Below are positions 1-4,871 of a stretch of DNA of 6,542 nt, piece by piece (the stretch's first letter is position 1; each line of letters opens with the position of its first letter). The stretch is from Bacillota bacterium (GTDB taxonomy: Bacteria > Bacillota > Clostridia > Tissierellales > Sporanaerobacteraceae): positions 1 through 6,542 of the forward strand of contig JAKPAR010000190.1 of the NCBI GenBank assembly GCA_029779375.1, written 5' to 3'. The notes below the pieces were generated by a model, which was not told where the DNA came from, made no database searches, and was given only the letters and a program-made list of their open reading frames with translations. A program made the translations under genes and the position numbers.

Positions 1-314
1 TATGCTGTCTGATTAAAATTTGTATAGGCATTTACATCCGTTCCAAGTCTTGAAAACTTATCAATTATATCTTCATCTGGCTCTTCAAATAATTTATGCT
101 CTAAAAAATGTGCTACTCCTTGTGGAACTTCTAATACATTTTTTTCACCAATAGGTATAAATCTATTGTCATTCGAACCATAGTTTGTTGCAAAAATTGC
201 ATATTTTTTGCTATAGCCTTTTTTAGGTATAAAATATATTTTTAATCCACTATCCAATTCACAAGAAATAACTTCTTCATTTATCTTGTTGTTCCTGTAT
301 ACTTTTTTATCCAA
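1..314 (-). CDS. yfmH: EF-P modification-associated M16 peptidase YfmH, N-terminal part (cut by window edge)
   Basis: This is the first 104 codons of an M16 (insulinase/pitrilysin) family protein; the remaining C-terminal part lies outside the window (family members are about 420-430 residues). The key motif H69-F-L-E-H73 is the inverted zinc-binding HxxEH of M16 peptidases, set in G66-VAHFLEH-KLFEEPDED and followed by the typical G91-TDVNAYTNF segment. These features match the family called YfmH by NCBI (ymfH in Bacillus subtilis), which is associated with 5-aminopentanol modification of elongation factor P. The exact reaction of the family is not settled as far as I know. I chose a TTG start at 314-312 because AGGAGGG lies 7 bases upstream and no ATG fits. 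The gene follows yfmF with a 20-base gap and no terminator, so the two are very probably one operon and one complex. M16 identity is secure; the EF-P role rests on family knowledge. Confidence 0.9.
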   Translation of the reverse strand, partial: MDKKVYRNNKINEEVISCELDSGLKIYFIPKKGYSKKYAIFATNYGSNDNRFIPIGEKNVLEVPQGVAHFLEHKLFEEPDEDIIDKFSRLGTDVNAYTNFNQTA

Positions 315-321
315 AAAAATT

Positions 322-328
322 CCCTCCT
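322..328 (-). promoter_or_regulatory. Ribosome binding site deciding the TTG start of yfmH
   Basis: AGGAGGG reads on the minus strand 7 bases before TTG at 314-312. It lies in the 20-base gap after the yfmF stop codon (TGA at 337-335). The strength and spacing of this site support the unusual TTG start. Confidence 0.75.
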
Positions 329-334
329 AAATCA

Positions 335-1603
335 TCAATTCTTTTTTCCCAAAAAATAAATTGTATCTAAATAAAAGGTATTTGATGCTTTTTTGATATC
401 CTCTTTATTTATTTTATAAATATCTTCTACAATTTCCTCAATAGTTCTACTATCATTAGATATAACTCTGCTTAAAAAATATTCACTTATTAAATAATTG
501 CTATCTACTATAGACTTCATTTGACTAGATACAGATTTTTTTGCTATTTTAATTTCTTCTTCTGTAAACAATCCATTTCTCATTTCATCTAGTTGCTTTC
601 TTATTATTTCTATAGTTTTTTCTAAATTATCTACATCTATTCCAGCATCTATAAGTATAAGAGATTTATATTTATACATACTTGAGCCAATATAATAAGC
701 TAAACTTTCTTTTTCTCTGACCATTCTAAAAAGTTTTGAATTTGGCCCTCCCCCAAATATATAATTTGCTAGTATTGCACTACTATACAACTTATCTTCA
801 TAAGGAAGGCTAGTTCTATAACCTATAACAAGCTTTCCTTGATTTACATCCATGTCTTCATAAACCATATTTTTGGTCTGTATCACACTTGCAATTTTTT
901 CCCTAGGAACTTCAACAATATTTCTCCTATCAATTCTAAAAATATTTGCTATATTAACTATAAGTTTTTCATCAAATTCTCCTACGTAAAATATCTCTAT
1001 AGGGAATTTTTCTAAAATATATCTATAATGTTCATATAAATTTTCTTCATTTATTTTATCTAAATCTTCAGTATAACCATATTCATATACGCTGTATTTT
1101 TCATTTCTACACATCTCTTCTATGCATCTATTTATGGCATAATCTCTCTTGTTGTTGATTTTTCCTTCAATAATTCTCTTTAAATTTTCTTTTTCTTGTT
1201 CTACATATTTATGACTAAAAAAATTGTTTTCTAAATAAGGTTCATATACTATTTCCCTTAACATTTTTATCACATCTGTAAAATATTCCTCATCATTTAC
1301 ATACATACCCTTAGGAAACTCTATAGTAAATCTCAAAACATGTCTTTCTCCTTTTTTATTTATATTTATACTCATGGATGAACCATACATTTCTTCAAGT
1401 TTTCTCTCAAGTTCTAGATTTGTACTGTAATTTTTTGTTCCTCTCTTCAAAACCAGTGGTATTAAAGCGTTTTTTGTAGCATCTTTGCGATTTAAAGGCA
1501 TTATGATATAAAAACTAATCAAATTTGACTTTAATTTATCAGTTTTAATAAGATTTAAGTTCATACCTTCAGTTATATTTACTCTTAAATTTGACAATGA
1601 CAC
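335..1603 (-). CDS. yfmF: EF-P modification-associated M16-like protein YfmF, lacking the zinc motif
   Basis: A complete 422-residue M16B-like protein made of two tandem M16 halves (about 1-190 and 200-420). Where catalytic M16 subunits have HxxEH before an (L/F)xxGT segment, this protein has A46-L-I-P-L50 before KRGT, so it cannot bind zinc there. The C-terminal half keeps the conserved G284-GGPNSKLF block and the R296/Y303 pair (VREKESLAYY), which positions substrate in two-chain M16B peptidases. The neighbour YfmH has the zinc motif, so the two probably form one split active site. The family name YfmF (ymfF in B. subtilis) carries a proposed link to EF-P 5-aminopentanol modification. The start is GTG at 1603-1601, 7 bases after GAGGAGGG; the next in-frame candidate, TTG at 1597, is too far from that site. 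The stop is TGA. No signal peptide is visible, so the protein is probably cytosolic. Confidence 0.9.
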   Translation of the reverse strand: MSLSNLRVNITEGMNLNLIKTDKLKSNLISFYIIMPLNRKDATKNALIPLVLKRGTKNYSTNLELERKLEEMYGSSMSININKKGERHVLRFTIEFPKGMYVNDEEYFTDVIKMLREIVYEPYLENNFFSHKYVEQEKENLKRIIEGKINNKRDYAINRCIEEMCRNEKYSVYEYGYTEDLDKINEENLYEHYRYILEKFPIEIFYVGEFDEKLIVNIANIFRIDRRNIVEVPREKIASVIQTKNMVYEDMDVNQGKLVIGYRTSLPYEDKLYSSAILANYIFGGGPNSKLFRMVREKESLAYYIGSSMYKYKSLILIDAGIDVDNLEKTIEIIRKQLDEMRNGLFTEEEIKIAKKSVSSQMKSIVDSNYLISEYFLSRVISNDSRTIEEIVEDIYKINKEDIKKASNTFYLDTIYFLGKKN

Positions 1604-1610
1604 AATTCCA

Positions 1611-1618
1611 CCCTCCTC
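1611..1618 (-). promoter_or_regulatory. Ribosome binding site deciding the GTG start of yfmF
   Basis: GAGGAGGG on the minus strand sits 7 bases before GTG at 1603-1601. It is a near-perfect Shine-Dalgarno sequence and fixes a non-ATG start. Confidence 0.75.
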
Positions 1619-1633
1619 AAATCTTTTTATTTC

Positions 1634-1642
1634 ATAATATCA
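1634..1642 (-). promoter_or_regulatory. Candidate extended -10 promoter for yfmF-yfmH
   Basis: The minus strand reads TGATATTAT, that is TG-N-TATTAT, one mismatch from the extended -10 consensus. No clear -35 hexamer lies 16-18 bases upstream. Transcription would begin near 1627, leaving a leader of about 24 bases that contains the ribosome binding site. A promoter is expected here because the preceding lipoprotein gene ends in a terminator. In such AT-rich DNA a chance match is possible. Confidence 0.4.
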
Positions 1643-1680
1643 CATTTATATAAATAATATGGCTTATTAATCATTATATG

Positions 1681-1707
1681 AAAAAATCCAGCCTAAAGAC
1701 CGGATTT
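1681..1707 (-). terminator. Rho-independent terminator of the YhcN-like lipoprotein gene
   Basis: On the minus strand AAATCCGG (1707-1700) pairs with CTGGATTT (1691-1684) with one G-U wobble around an 8-base loop, and a run of six T follows (1686-1681). The hairpin starts on the last base of the TGA stop (1709-1707). On the plus strand the wobble becomes an A-C mismatch, so termination should favour the minus strand. Confidence 0.8.
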
Positions 1708-2192
1708 CACTCATTATTCTTTTCACTGGATATCCTCTTTTTTATTTTATTTATCTCTTCTCTATAATTTTTTATATCTTCACCTTTTATTAAATTTTGT
1801 TCTATATTATCTACTTTTTCAAAAATTTTTGCATCATCCGTTATGAATACATTGTTTATCGTATTGTCATTATTCATAACAATATCTTTTATCATCCCCT
1901 TCATTCCAATAGTTAAAGTATTTTCATCTGACATTTCTACAGCCACAACAATATCATCATCATATATAATAGCAGTGGCATCTTCTATGCCTATCAGATC
2001 AACAACATTGTCTGCAATGTTTTCTGCTATTTCTACAAATTCATTTGTTTTACTTGCAACTACATTTGTACTCACATTTTCATTGTTTTCCTCTTCTACT
2101 TTTACCTCATTTTTTTTACAACTACACATTATAAACACTAAAAATACTACTAAAAAAGTTGAAACAATCACTTTTGTTTTTTTTCTTATCAT
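1707..2192 (-). CDS. YhcN/YlaJ family sporulation-type lipoprotein
   Basis: A 161-residue secreted lipoprotein. Residues 1-22 are a type II signal peptide: a basic start (MIRKKTK), a hydrophobic core (VIVSTFLVVFLVFIM) and a lipobox-like M22-C-S-C25, with Cys25 as the probable lipidated residue (the -3 residue Met is a weak fit). A charged, low-complexity linker follows (about 26-50). The domain at about 51-150 has the pattern of the YhcN/YlaJ spore lipoprotein family: AENIADNVVDLIGIEDATAII, then DIVVAVEM, then NNVFITDDAKIFEKVDNI. Members in Bacillus are made in the forespore or found in spores; their molecular role is unclear. ATG at 2192 has GGGAGG 9 bases upstream. The gene is a single unit, divergent from ychF and closed by a hairpin terminator. 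The family call is from pattern recognition; a spore role is inferred. Confidence 0.85.
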   Translation of the reverse strand: MIRKKTKVIVSTFLVVFLVFIMCSCKKNEVKVEEENNENVSTNVVASKTNEFVEIAENIADNVVDLIGIEDATAIIYDDDIVVAVEMSDENTLTIGMKGMIKDIVMNNDNTINNVFITDDAKIFEKVDNIEQNLIKGEDIKNYREEINKIKKRISSEKNNE

Positions 2193-2228
2193 GTTTTATA
2201 ACCTCCCATTTACAAAATTCCTTTAATA

Positions 2229-2258
2229 TATATTGTCCTATTTATGAAAATTTTATGA
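2229..2258 (-). promoter_or_regulatory. Weak candidate forespore-type promoter for the lipoprotein gene
   Basis: On the minus strand TCATA (2258-2254) is followed after 15 bases by GGACAATATA (2238-2229), resembling the sigma-F pattern GYATA-N15/16-GGNNANANTA with mismatches. No good sigma-A promoter was found in the same stretch. The match is partial, and the call leans on the family's known forespore expression in Bacillus. Confidence 0.25.
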
Positions 2259-2260
2259 AA
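2241..2260. repeat. Two direct copies of a 9-bp motif at 11-bp period
   Basis: TTTATGAAA occurs at 2241-2249 and again at 2252-2260, 11 bases apart, about one helical turn. The second copy touches the left arm of the neighbouring inverted repeat. The spacing suits a protein binding site, but chance similarity in AT-rich DNA is possible. Confidence 0.45.
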
Positions 2261-2312
2261 TATAATAGATATTTTAAGAAAAATAAAATCTAATTAAAAT
2301 ATCTATTATATT
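2259..2312. repeat. Perfect 19-bp inverted repeat between divergent genes
   Basis: AATATAATAGATATTTTAA (2259-2277) is repeated as its exact reverse complement at 2294-2312, with a 16-base spacer (2278-2293). Both arms contain TATAAT reading inward, at 2261-2266 on plus and 2310-2305 on minus. The right arm ends on the first two bases of the ychF -35 box. No T-run follows either arm, so it does not look like a terminator. It could be an operator, paired promoters, a DNA-level cruciform, or the remnant of a small mobile element. Confidence 0.85.
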
Positions 2313-2339
2313 GAATAAACAAAATTGATAATATATAAT
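2311..2339 (+). promoter_or_regulatory. Sigma-A type promoter of ychF
   Basis: TTGAAT (2311-2316) and TATAAT (2334-2339) are separated by exactly 17 bases. The -10 is perfect and the -35 matches TTGACA at four of six positions. Transcription should begin near 2346, giving a leader of about 36 bases with AAAGGA (2368-2373) 8 bases before the ychF ATG. Confidence 0.75.
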
Positions 2340-2381
2340 TGTTTAGGAGAATGATTACTATTTTTTGAAAGGAAGATTTAG

Positions 2382-3476
2382 ATGAAATTAGGAATTGTAG
2401 GACTACCAAATGTAGGAAAAAGCACTCTTTTCAATGCCTTGACTGCTTCTAAAGCAGAGGCAGAAAATTATCCATTTTGCACAATAGAGCCAAATGTAGG
2501 AATAGTACCTGTGCCTGATCATAGATTGGATGAATTGGCAGAGCTTGTTCATCCTGAAAAAATAACGCCTGCAACTGTTGAGTTTTTCGATATTGCAGGC
2601 CTTGTAAAAGGTGCCAGTAGTGGAGAAGGATTGGGAAACAAGTTTCTATCTCATATTCGTGAAGTAGAAGCCATAGCACATGTAGTTAGATGCTTTGAAG
2701 ATGAAAATGTAACCCATGTAGAAGGCCGAATAGATCCTATAAATGACATAGAAATTATAAATATAGAACTAATGCTTGCAGACTTAGAGATAATAGATAA
2801 AAGATTATCTAAAGTTGAAAAAGTTCTAAAAGGAGATAAAAGTTATTTAAAAGAATATGAATTGTTAGCCACACTAAAAAAGACTATTGAAGATGGAAAA
2901 TCTCCCAGAACATTAGATTTTTCTCAGGAAGAAAAAGAGATAATTAAAAGCTTTAGTCTTCTATCATTAAAACCAGTTTTATATATTTGCAATATTTCTG
3001 AAGATGATTTGATAGAAGGATACGAAGATAATTCATATGTAAATAGTGTAAAAAAATATGCTGAACTTGAAAACTCCGAAGTAATAGCCGTTTCGGCAAA
3101 AATAGAATCCGAAATTTCTCTACTTGATAAAGAAGAAAAAGAAATGTTCCTAAATGAATTGAATTTAAAAGAATCAGGATTGGATAAATTGATAAAAGCA
3201 AGTTATAACCTTCTAGGACTTATGAGTTTCTTAACTGCAGGCCCTAAAGAAGTAAGAGCTTGGACTATCAAAAAAGGAACAAAAGCACCTCAAGCTGCAG
3301 GAAAAATTCATACTGATATGGAAAGAGGATTTATAAGAGCTGAAGTCATAAACTATAAAGAATTGATTGAATGTGGTGGATATACTCATGCCAGAGAAAA
3401 AGGACTTATTCGTTCAGAAGGAAAAGATTATATAATGCAAGATGGAGACGTAGTAGTATTTAGATTCAATGTATAA
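2382..3476 (+). CDS. ychF: Redox-regulated ATPase YchF (Obg-related, OLA1 family)
   Basis: A complete 364-residue protein, matching the usual family length of about 363. It is a cytosolic P-loop NTPase that binds ribosomes and prefers ATP to GTP. Visible motifs are the G1 loop G7-LPNVGKS14, switch region with F32-C-T-I-E-P-N, G3 D70-IAG73 followed by Leu74 in place of a catalytic Gln (a hallmark of the HAS-type NTPases), G4 as N204-ISE207 instead of NKxD (the change that relaxes guanine specificity), and G5 S238-AK. A coiled-coil helical insert occupies roughly 125-200, and the C-terminal TGS domain runs from about 281 to 364 (AGPKEVRAWTIKKGTKAPQAA onwards is diagnostic). Cys33 sits in the position linked to redox sensitivity in other bacteria. 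It stands alone with its own promoter and faces deoC tail to tail. The stop TAA lies inside a 22-bp tandem duplication. Confidence 0.97.
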   Translation: MKLGIVGLPNVGKSTLFNALTASKAEAENYPFCTIEPNVGIVPVPDHRLDELAELVHPEKITPATVEFFDIAGLVKGASSGEGLGNKFLSHIREVEAIAHVVRCFEDENVTHVEGRIDPINDIEIINIELMLADLEIIDKRLSKVEKVLKGDKSYLKEYELLATLKKTIEDGKSPRTLDFSQEEKEIIKSFSLLSLKPVLYICNISEDDLIEGYEDNSYVNSVKKYAELENSEVIAVSAKIESEISLLDKEEKEMFLNELNLKESGLDKLIKASYNLLGLMSFLTAGPKEVRAWTIKKGTKAPQAAGKIHTDMERGFIRAEVINYKELIECGGYTHAREKGLIRSEGKDYIMQDGDVVVFRFNV

Positions 3477-3514
3477 AATTGATTATAAAAAAGTATAAAA
3501 TTGATTATAAAAAA
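3471..3514. repeat. Exact 22-bp tandem duplication spanning the ychF stop codon
   Basis: Bases 3471-3492 are repeated without mismatch at 3493-3514. Each unit begins GTATAAAATTG and ends in a run of A. The first copy supplies the last codon (GTA) and the stop (TAA) of ychF; the second supplies the A-tract of the terminator hairpin. The protein is unaffected because the extra copy lies after the stop. Confidence 0.9.
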
Positions 3515-3537
3515 CCATAGTTAAACTATGGTTTTTT
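3509..3537. terminator. Bidirectional Rho-independent terminator between ychF and deoC
   Basis: Six A (3509-3514) plus CCATAG (3515-3520) pair with CTATGG (3526-3531) plus six T (3532-3537), with TTAAA as loop. Both strands end the hairpin with a T-run, so it can stop ychF from the left and deoC from the right. The deoC stop codon (TAA at 3538-3536) overlaps the tail of the stem. Confidence 0.9.
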
Positions 3538-4192
3538 ATTCTTCTATAGATTGTACTATTTTAACGGAAGCACTAGCTCCAATTCTACTTGCTCCTGCTT
3601 CGATCATTTTTTTCACAGTATCATAATCTCTTATGCCACCTGAAGCCTTGACTCCTAATCTATCTCCAACTGTTTTTCTCATCAATTTTACATCCTCTAC
3701 TGTTGCTCCACCTGTACTAAACCCTGTAGAAGTCTTCACAAAGTCTGCTCCAGCCTCTTCTGAAATTTCACAAGCTTTTACTTTTTCCTCATCATTTAAA
3801 AGACAAGTTTCAATGATTACTTTAACTAGCGCCTTTCCTTTAGCTGCATCAACTACTGCCTTTATATCTTCCTTCACAGTATCATAGTCTTTACTTTTTA
3901 GTGCTCCTATATTTATGACCATATCTAATTCATCAGCACCATTTTTTATAGCTTCCAAAGCTTCAAAGGCTTTTACTTCCTTTGGAGTACTTCCCAATGG
4001 AAACCCTATAACAGTAGCTACTTTAACACTACTTTCTTTCAATTCATCTTTAGCCAATTTTACATAATAAGGATTTACACAAACTGAAAAGAAATTGTAT
4101 TCCTTGGCTTCCCTACAAAGGTCCACAATCATTTCAGCTGTAGCATCTGGCTTAAGTAGTGTATGATCAATCATAGATGCTATATTTTTCAT
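3536..4192 (-). CDS. deoC: Deoxyribose-phosphate aldolase
   Basis: A complete 218-residue class I aldolase that cleaves 2-deoxy-D-ribose 5-phosphate to glyceraldehyde 3-phosphate and acetaldehyde, in deoxynucleoside catabolism in the cytosol. It is a single TIM barrel. Seen motifs: ID9-HTLLKP near the N-terminus, E88-LD90-MVINIGALK with catalytic Asp90, F151-VK153-TSTGF with the Schiff-base Lys153, and V181-K182-ASGGIR with the second catalytic Lys182. The C-terminal [10 protein letters not shown] forms the phosphate-binding end. Length fits the short bacterial type (about 220). ATG at 4192 has GGAGGT (4207-4202) 9 bases upstream, placed directly after the pduL stop. The 16-base gap makes pduL-deoC an operon. 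The usual deo neighbours (deoA/pdp, deoB, a nucleoside transporter, deoR) are not in the window. Confidence 0.97.
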   Translation of the reverse strand: MKNIASMIDHTLLKPDATAEMIVDLCREAKEYNFFSVCVNPYYVKLAKDELKESSVKVATVIGFPLGSTPKEVKAFEALEAIKNGADELDMVINIGALKSKDYDTVKEDIKAVVDAAKGKALVKVIIETCLLNDEEKVKACEISEEAGADFVKTSTGFSTGGATVEDVKLMRKTVGDRLGVKASGGIRDYDTVKKMIEAGASRIGASASVKIVQSIEE

Positions 4193-4208
4193 AGATTCCC
4201 AACCTCCA

Positions 4209-4781
4209 TTATTTTATTATTTCCACGATGTCACCATTTTTTAATCCTGCAGCATTTCCCTCTTCCATGTCTATATGCATTTCTAGTCTATGTCCTTCTC
4301 CAGAACGTATAAGTACATTGTCAAACACCAATCCTCTAAGTCCTTTAACTTTTACACTGACAATATCTCCATTTTCAACACCAAATTCTTTTGCTTCTTC
4401 TGGATGCATATGGATATGTCTAGCTGCTACGATGACTCCTTCTTTTATTTCAATTTCAGCTTTTGGTCCAACTATCTTGACTCCAGGTGTTCCTAAAATA
4501 TCTCCTGAATTTCTAACCATTGGTTCAATTCCAAGAGTGAAAGCATCAGAAATTGAAATTTCTACTTGAGTATTTTTTCTAACAGGTCCCAATACTCGTA
4601 CACCTTTTAAAGTTCCTTTTGGTCCAACTATATCAACTTTTTCCTCAGCTGCAAACTGACCTGGCTGTGATAAATCTTTTTTCTTATTTAACTCATATCC
4701 TGTTCCAAACAATACATCTAAATCACTTTGAGATAAATGTATATGTTTATTGGACATAGCTGCTGGCAATTCTGTTCTCAT
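4209..4781 (-). CDS. pduL: Phosphate propanoyltransferase PduL (phosphotransacylase)
   Basis: PduL interconverts acyl-CoA plus phosphate with acyl-phosphate plus CoA and is unrelated to Pta. The protein has 190 residues with the two PduL-type barrels. The first carries S10-NKHIHLS (His13, His15) and the second [11 protein letters not shown] (His122, His124, His126); together with [12 protein letters not shown] (His169) these supply the two-metal site known for the family. The open frame extends to an ATG at 4799, but GGGGAGG lies right after that codon and 9 bases before the ATG at 4781, so 4781 is the start. The protein then begins [10 protein letters not shown], with no extended amphipathic N-terminal peptide of the sort that targets PduL to microcompartments, so it is probably cytosolic. 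It leads an operon with deoC. Acetyl-CoA is a likely substrate here, by inference from DeoC making acetaldehyde. Confidence 0.93.
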   Translation of the reverse strand: MRTELPAAMSNKHIHLSQSDLDVLFGTGYELNKKKDLSQPGQFAAEEKVDIVGPKGTLKGVRVLGPVRKNTQVEISISDAFTLGIEPMVRNSGDILGTPGVKIVGPKAEIEIKEGVIVAARHIHMHPEEAKEFGVENGDIVSVKVKGLRGLVFDNVLIRSGEGHRLEMHIDMEEGNAAGLKNGDIVEIIK

Positions 4782-4790
4782 ATAAAAATT

Positions 4791-4797
4791 CCTCCCC
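4791..4797 (-). promoter_or_regulatory. Ribosome binding site deciding the pduL start
   Basis: GGGGAGG on the minus strand lies 9 bases before ATG 4781-4779. It partly overlaps, and lies downstream of, the upstream in-frame ATG (4799-4797), which has no ribosome site of its own. This argues for the shorter 190-residue product. Confidence 0.8.
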
Positions 4798-4826
4798 ATG
4801 TTTATGTAAGATATTTTTTCTTATTG

Positions 4827-4837
4827 ATTACCGTAAT
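4827..4837. promoter_or_regulatory. Short palindrome at the predicted pduL transcription start
   Basis: ATTAC-C-GTAAT is a perfect 5+1+5 palindrome, beginning just downstream of the -10 box of the pduL promoter (4844-4839) and covering the expected start near 4832. The location would suit a repressor site. Its short arms and AT content make chance occurrence possible. Confidence 0.3.
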
Positions 4838-4838
4838 T

Positions 4839-4867
4839 ATTATATGACTTTACAATATAAAAATCAA
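4839..4867 (-). promoter_or_regulatory. Sigma-A type promoter of the pduL-deoC operon
   Basis: On the minus strand TTGATT (4867-4862) and TATAAT (4844-4839) are separated by exactly 17 bases. The -10 is perfect and the -35 matches four of six. The -35 lies 4 bases after the aroA stop codon. Transcription should begin near 4832, with a leader of about 50 bases. No terminator hairpin separates aroA from this promoter, so some read-through from aroA is likely. Confidence 0.7.
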
Positions 4868-4871
4868 ATCA

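Noticed and set aside
1843..2226. 127-codon plus-strand open frame rich in Ser, Thr, Ile and Phe
   Set aside because: It lies antisense to the lipoprotein gene, which has a signal peptide, family pattern, ribosome site and terminator. The composition is what the reverse complement of an AT-rich gene gives.
2259..2312. Reading the 19-bp inverted repeat as a Rho-independent terminator
   Set aside because: The stem is almost purely AT with a 16-base loop and no T-run after either arm, and it lies upstream of both flanking genes rather than downstream.
2351..2368. Tiny frame ATG-ATT-ACT-ATT-TTT-TGA in the ychF leader, preceded by AGGAGA
   Set aside because: The Shine-Dalgarno-like sequence touches the ATG, leaving too little spacing, and the predicted transcript starts only about 5 bases before it. 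No attenuator hairpin follows.
2449..2679. 76-codon minus-strand open frame inside ychF
   Set aside because: ychF is clearly coding over this stretch (P-loop and switch motifs); the antisense frame has no recognisable domain or ribosome site.
3477..3514. The tandem repeat as a short CRISPR-like or riboswitch element
   Set aside because: There are only two contiguous copies with no spacer and no conserved fold; a simple tandem duplication explains it.
4228..4569. Plus-strand open frames of 113 and 68 codons opposite pduL
   Set aside because: They mirror conserved pduL sequence and have no family resemblance or translation signals.
4209..4781. PduL as evidence for a bacterial microcompartment locus
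   Set aside because: No shell protein gene lies nearby, the neighbours on the other side are shikimate genes, and the N-terminus lacks an encapsulation-type extension.
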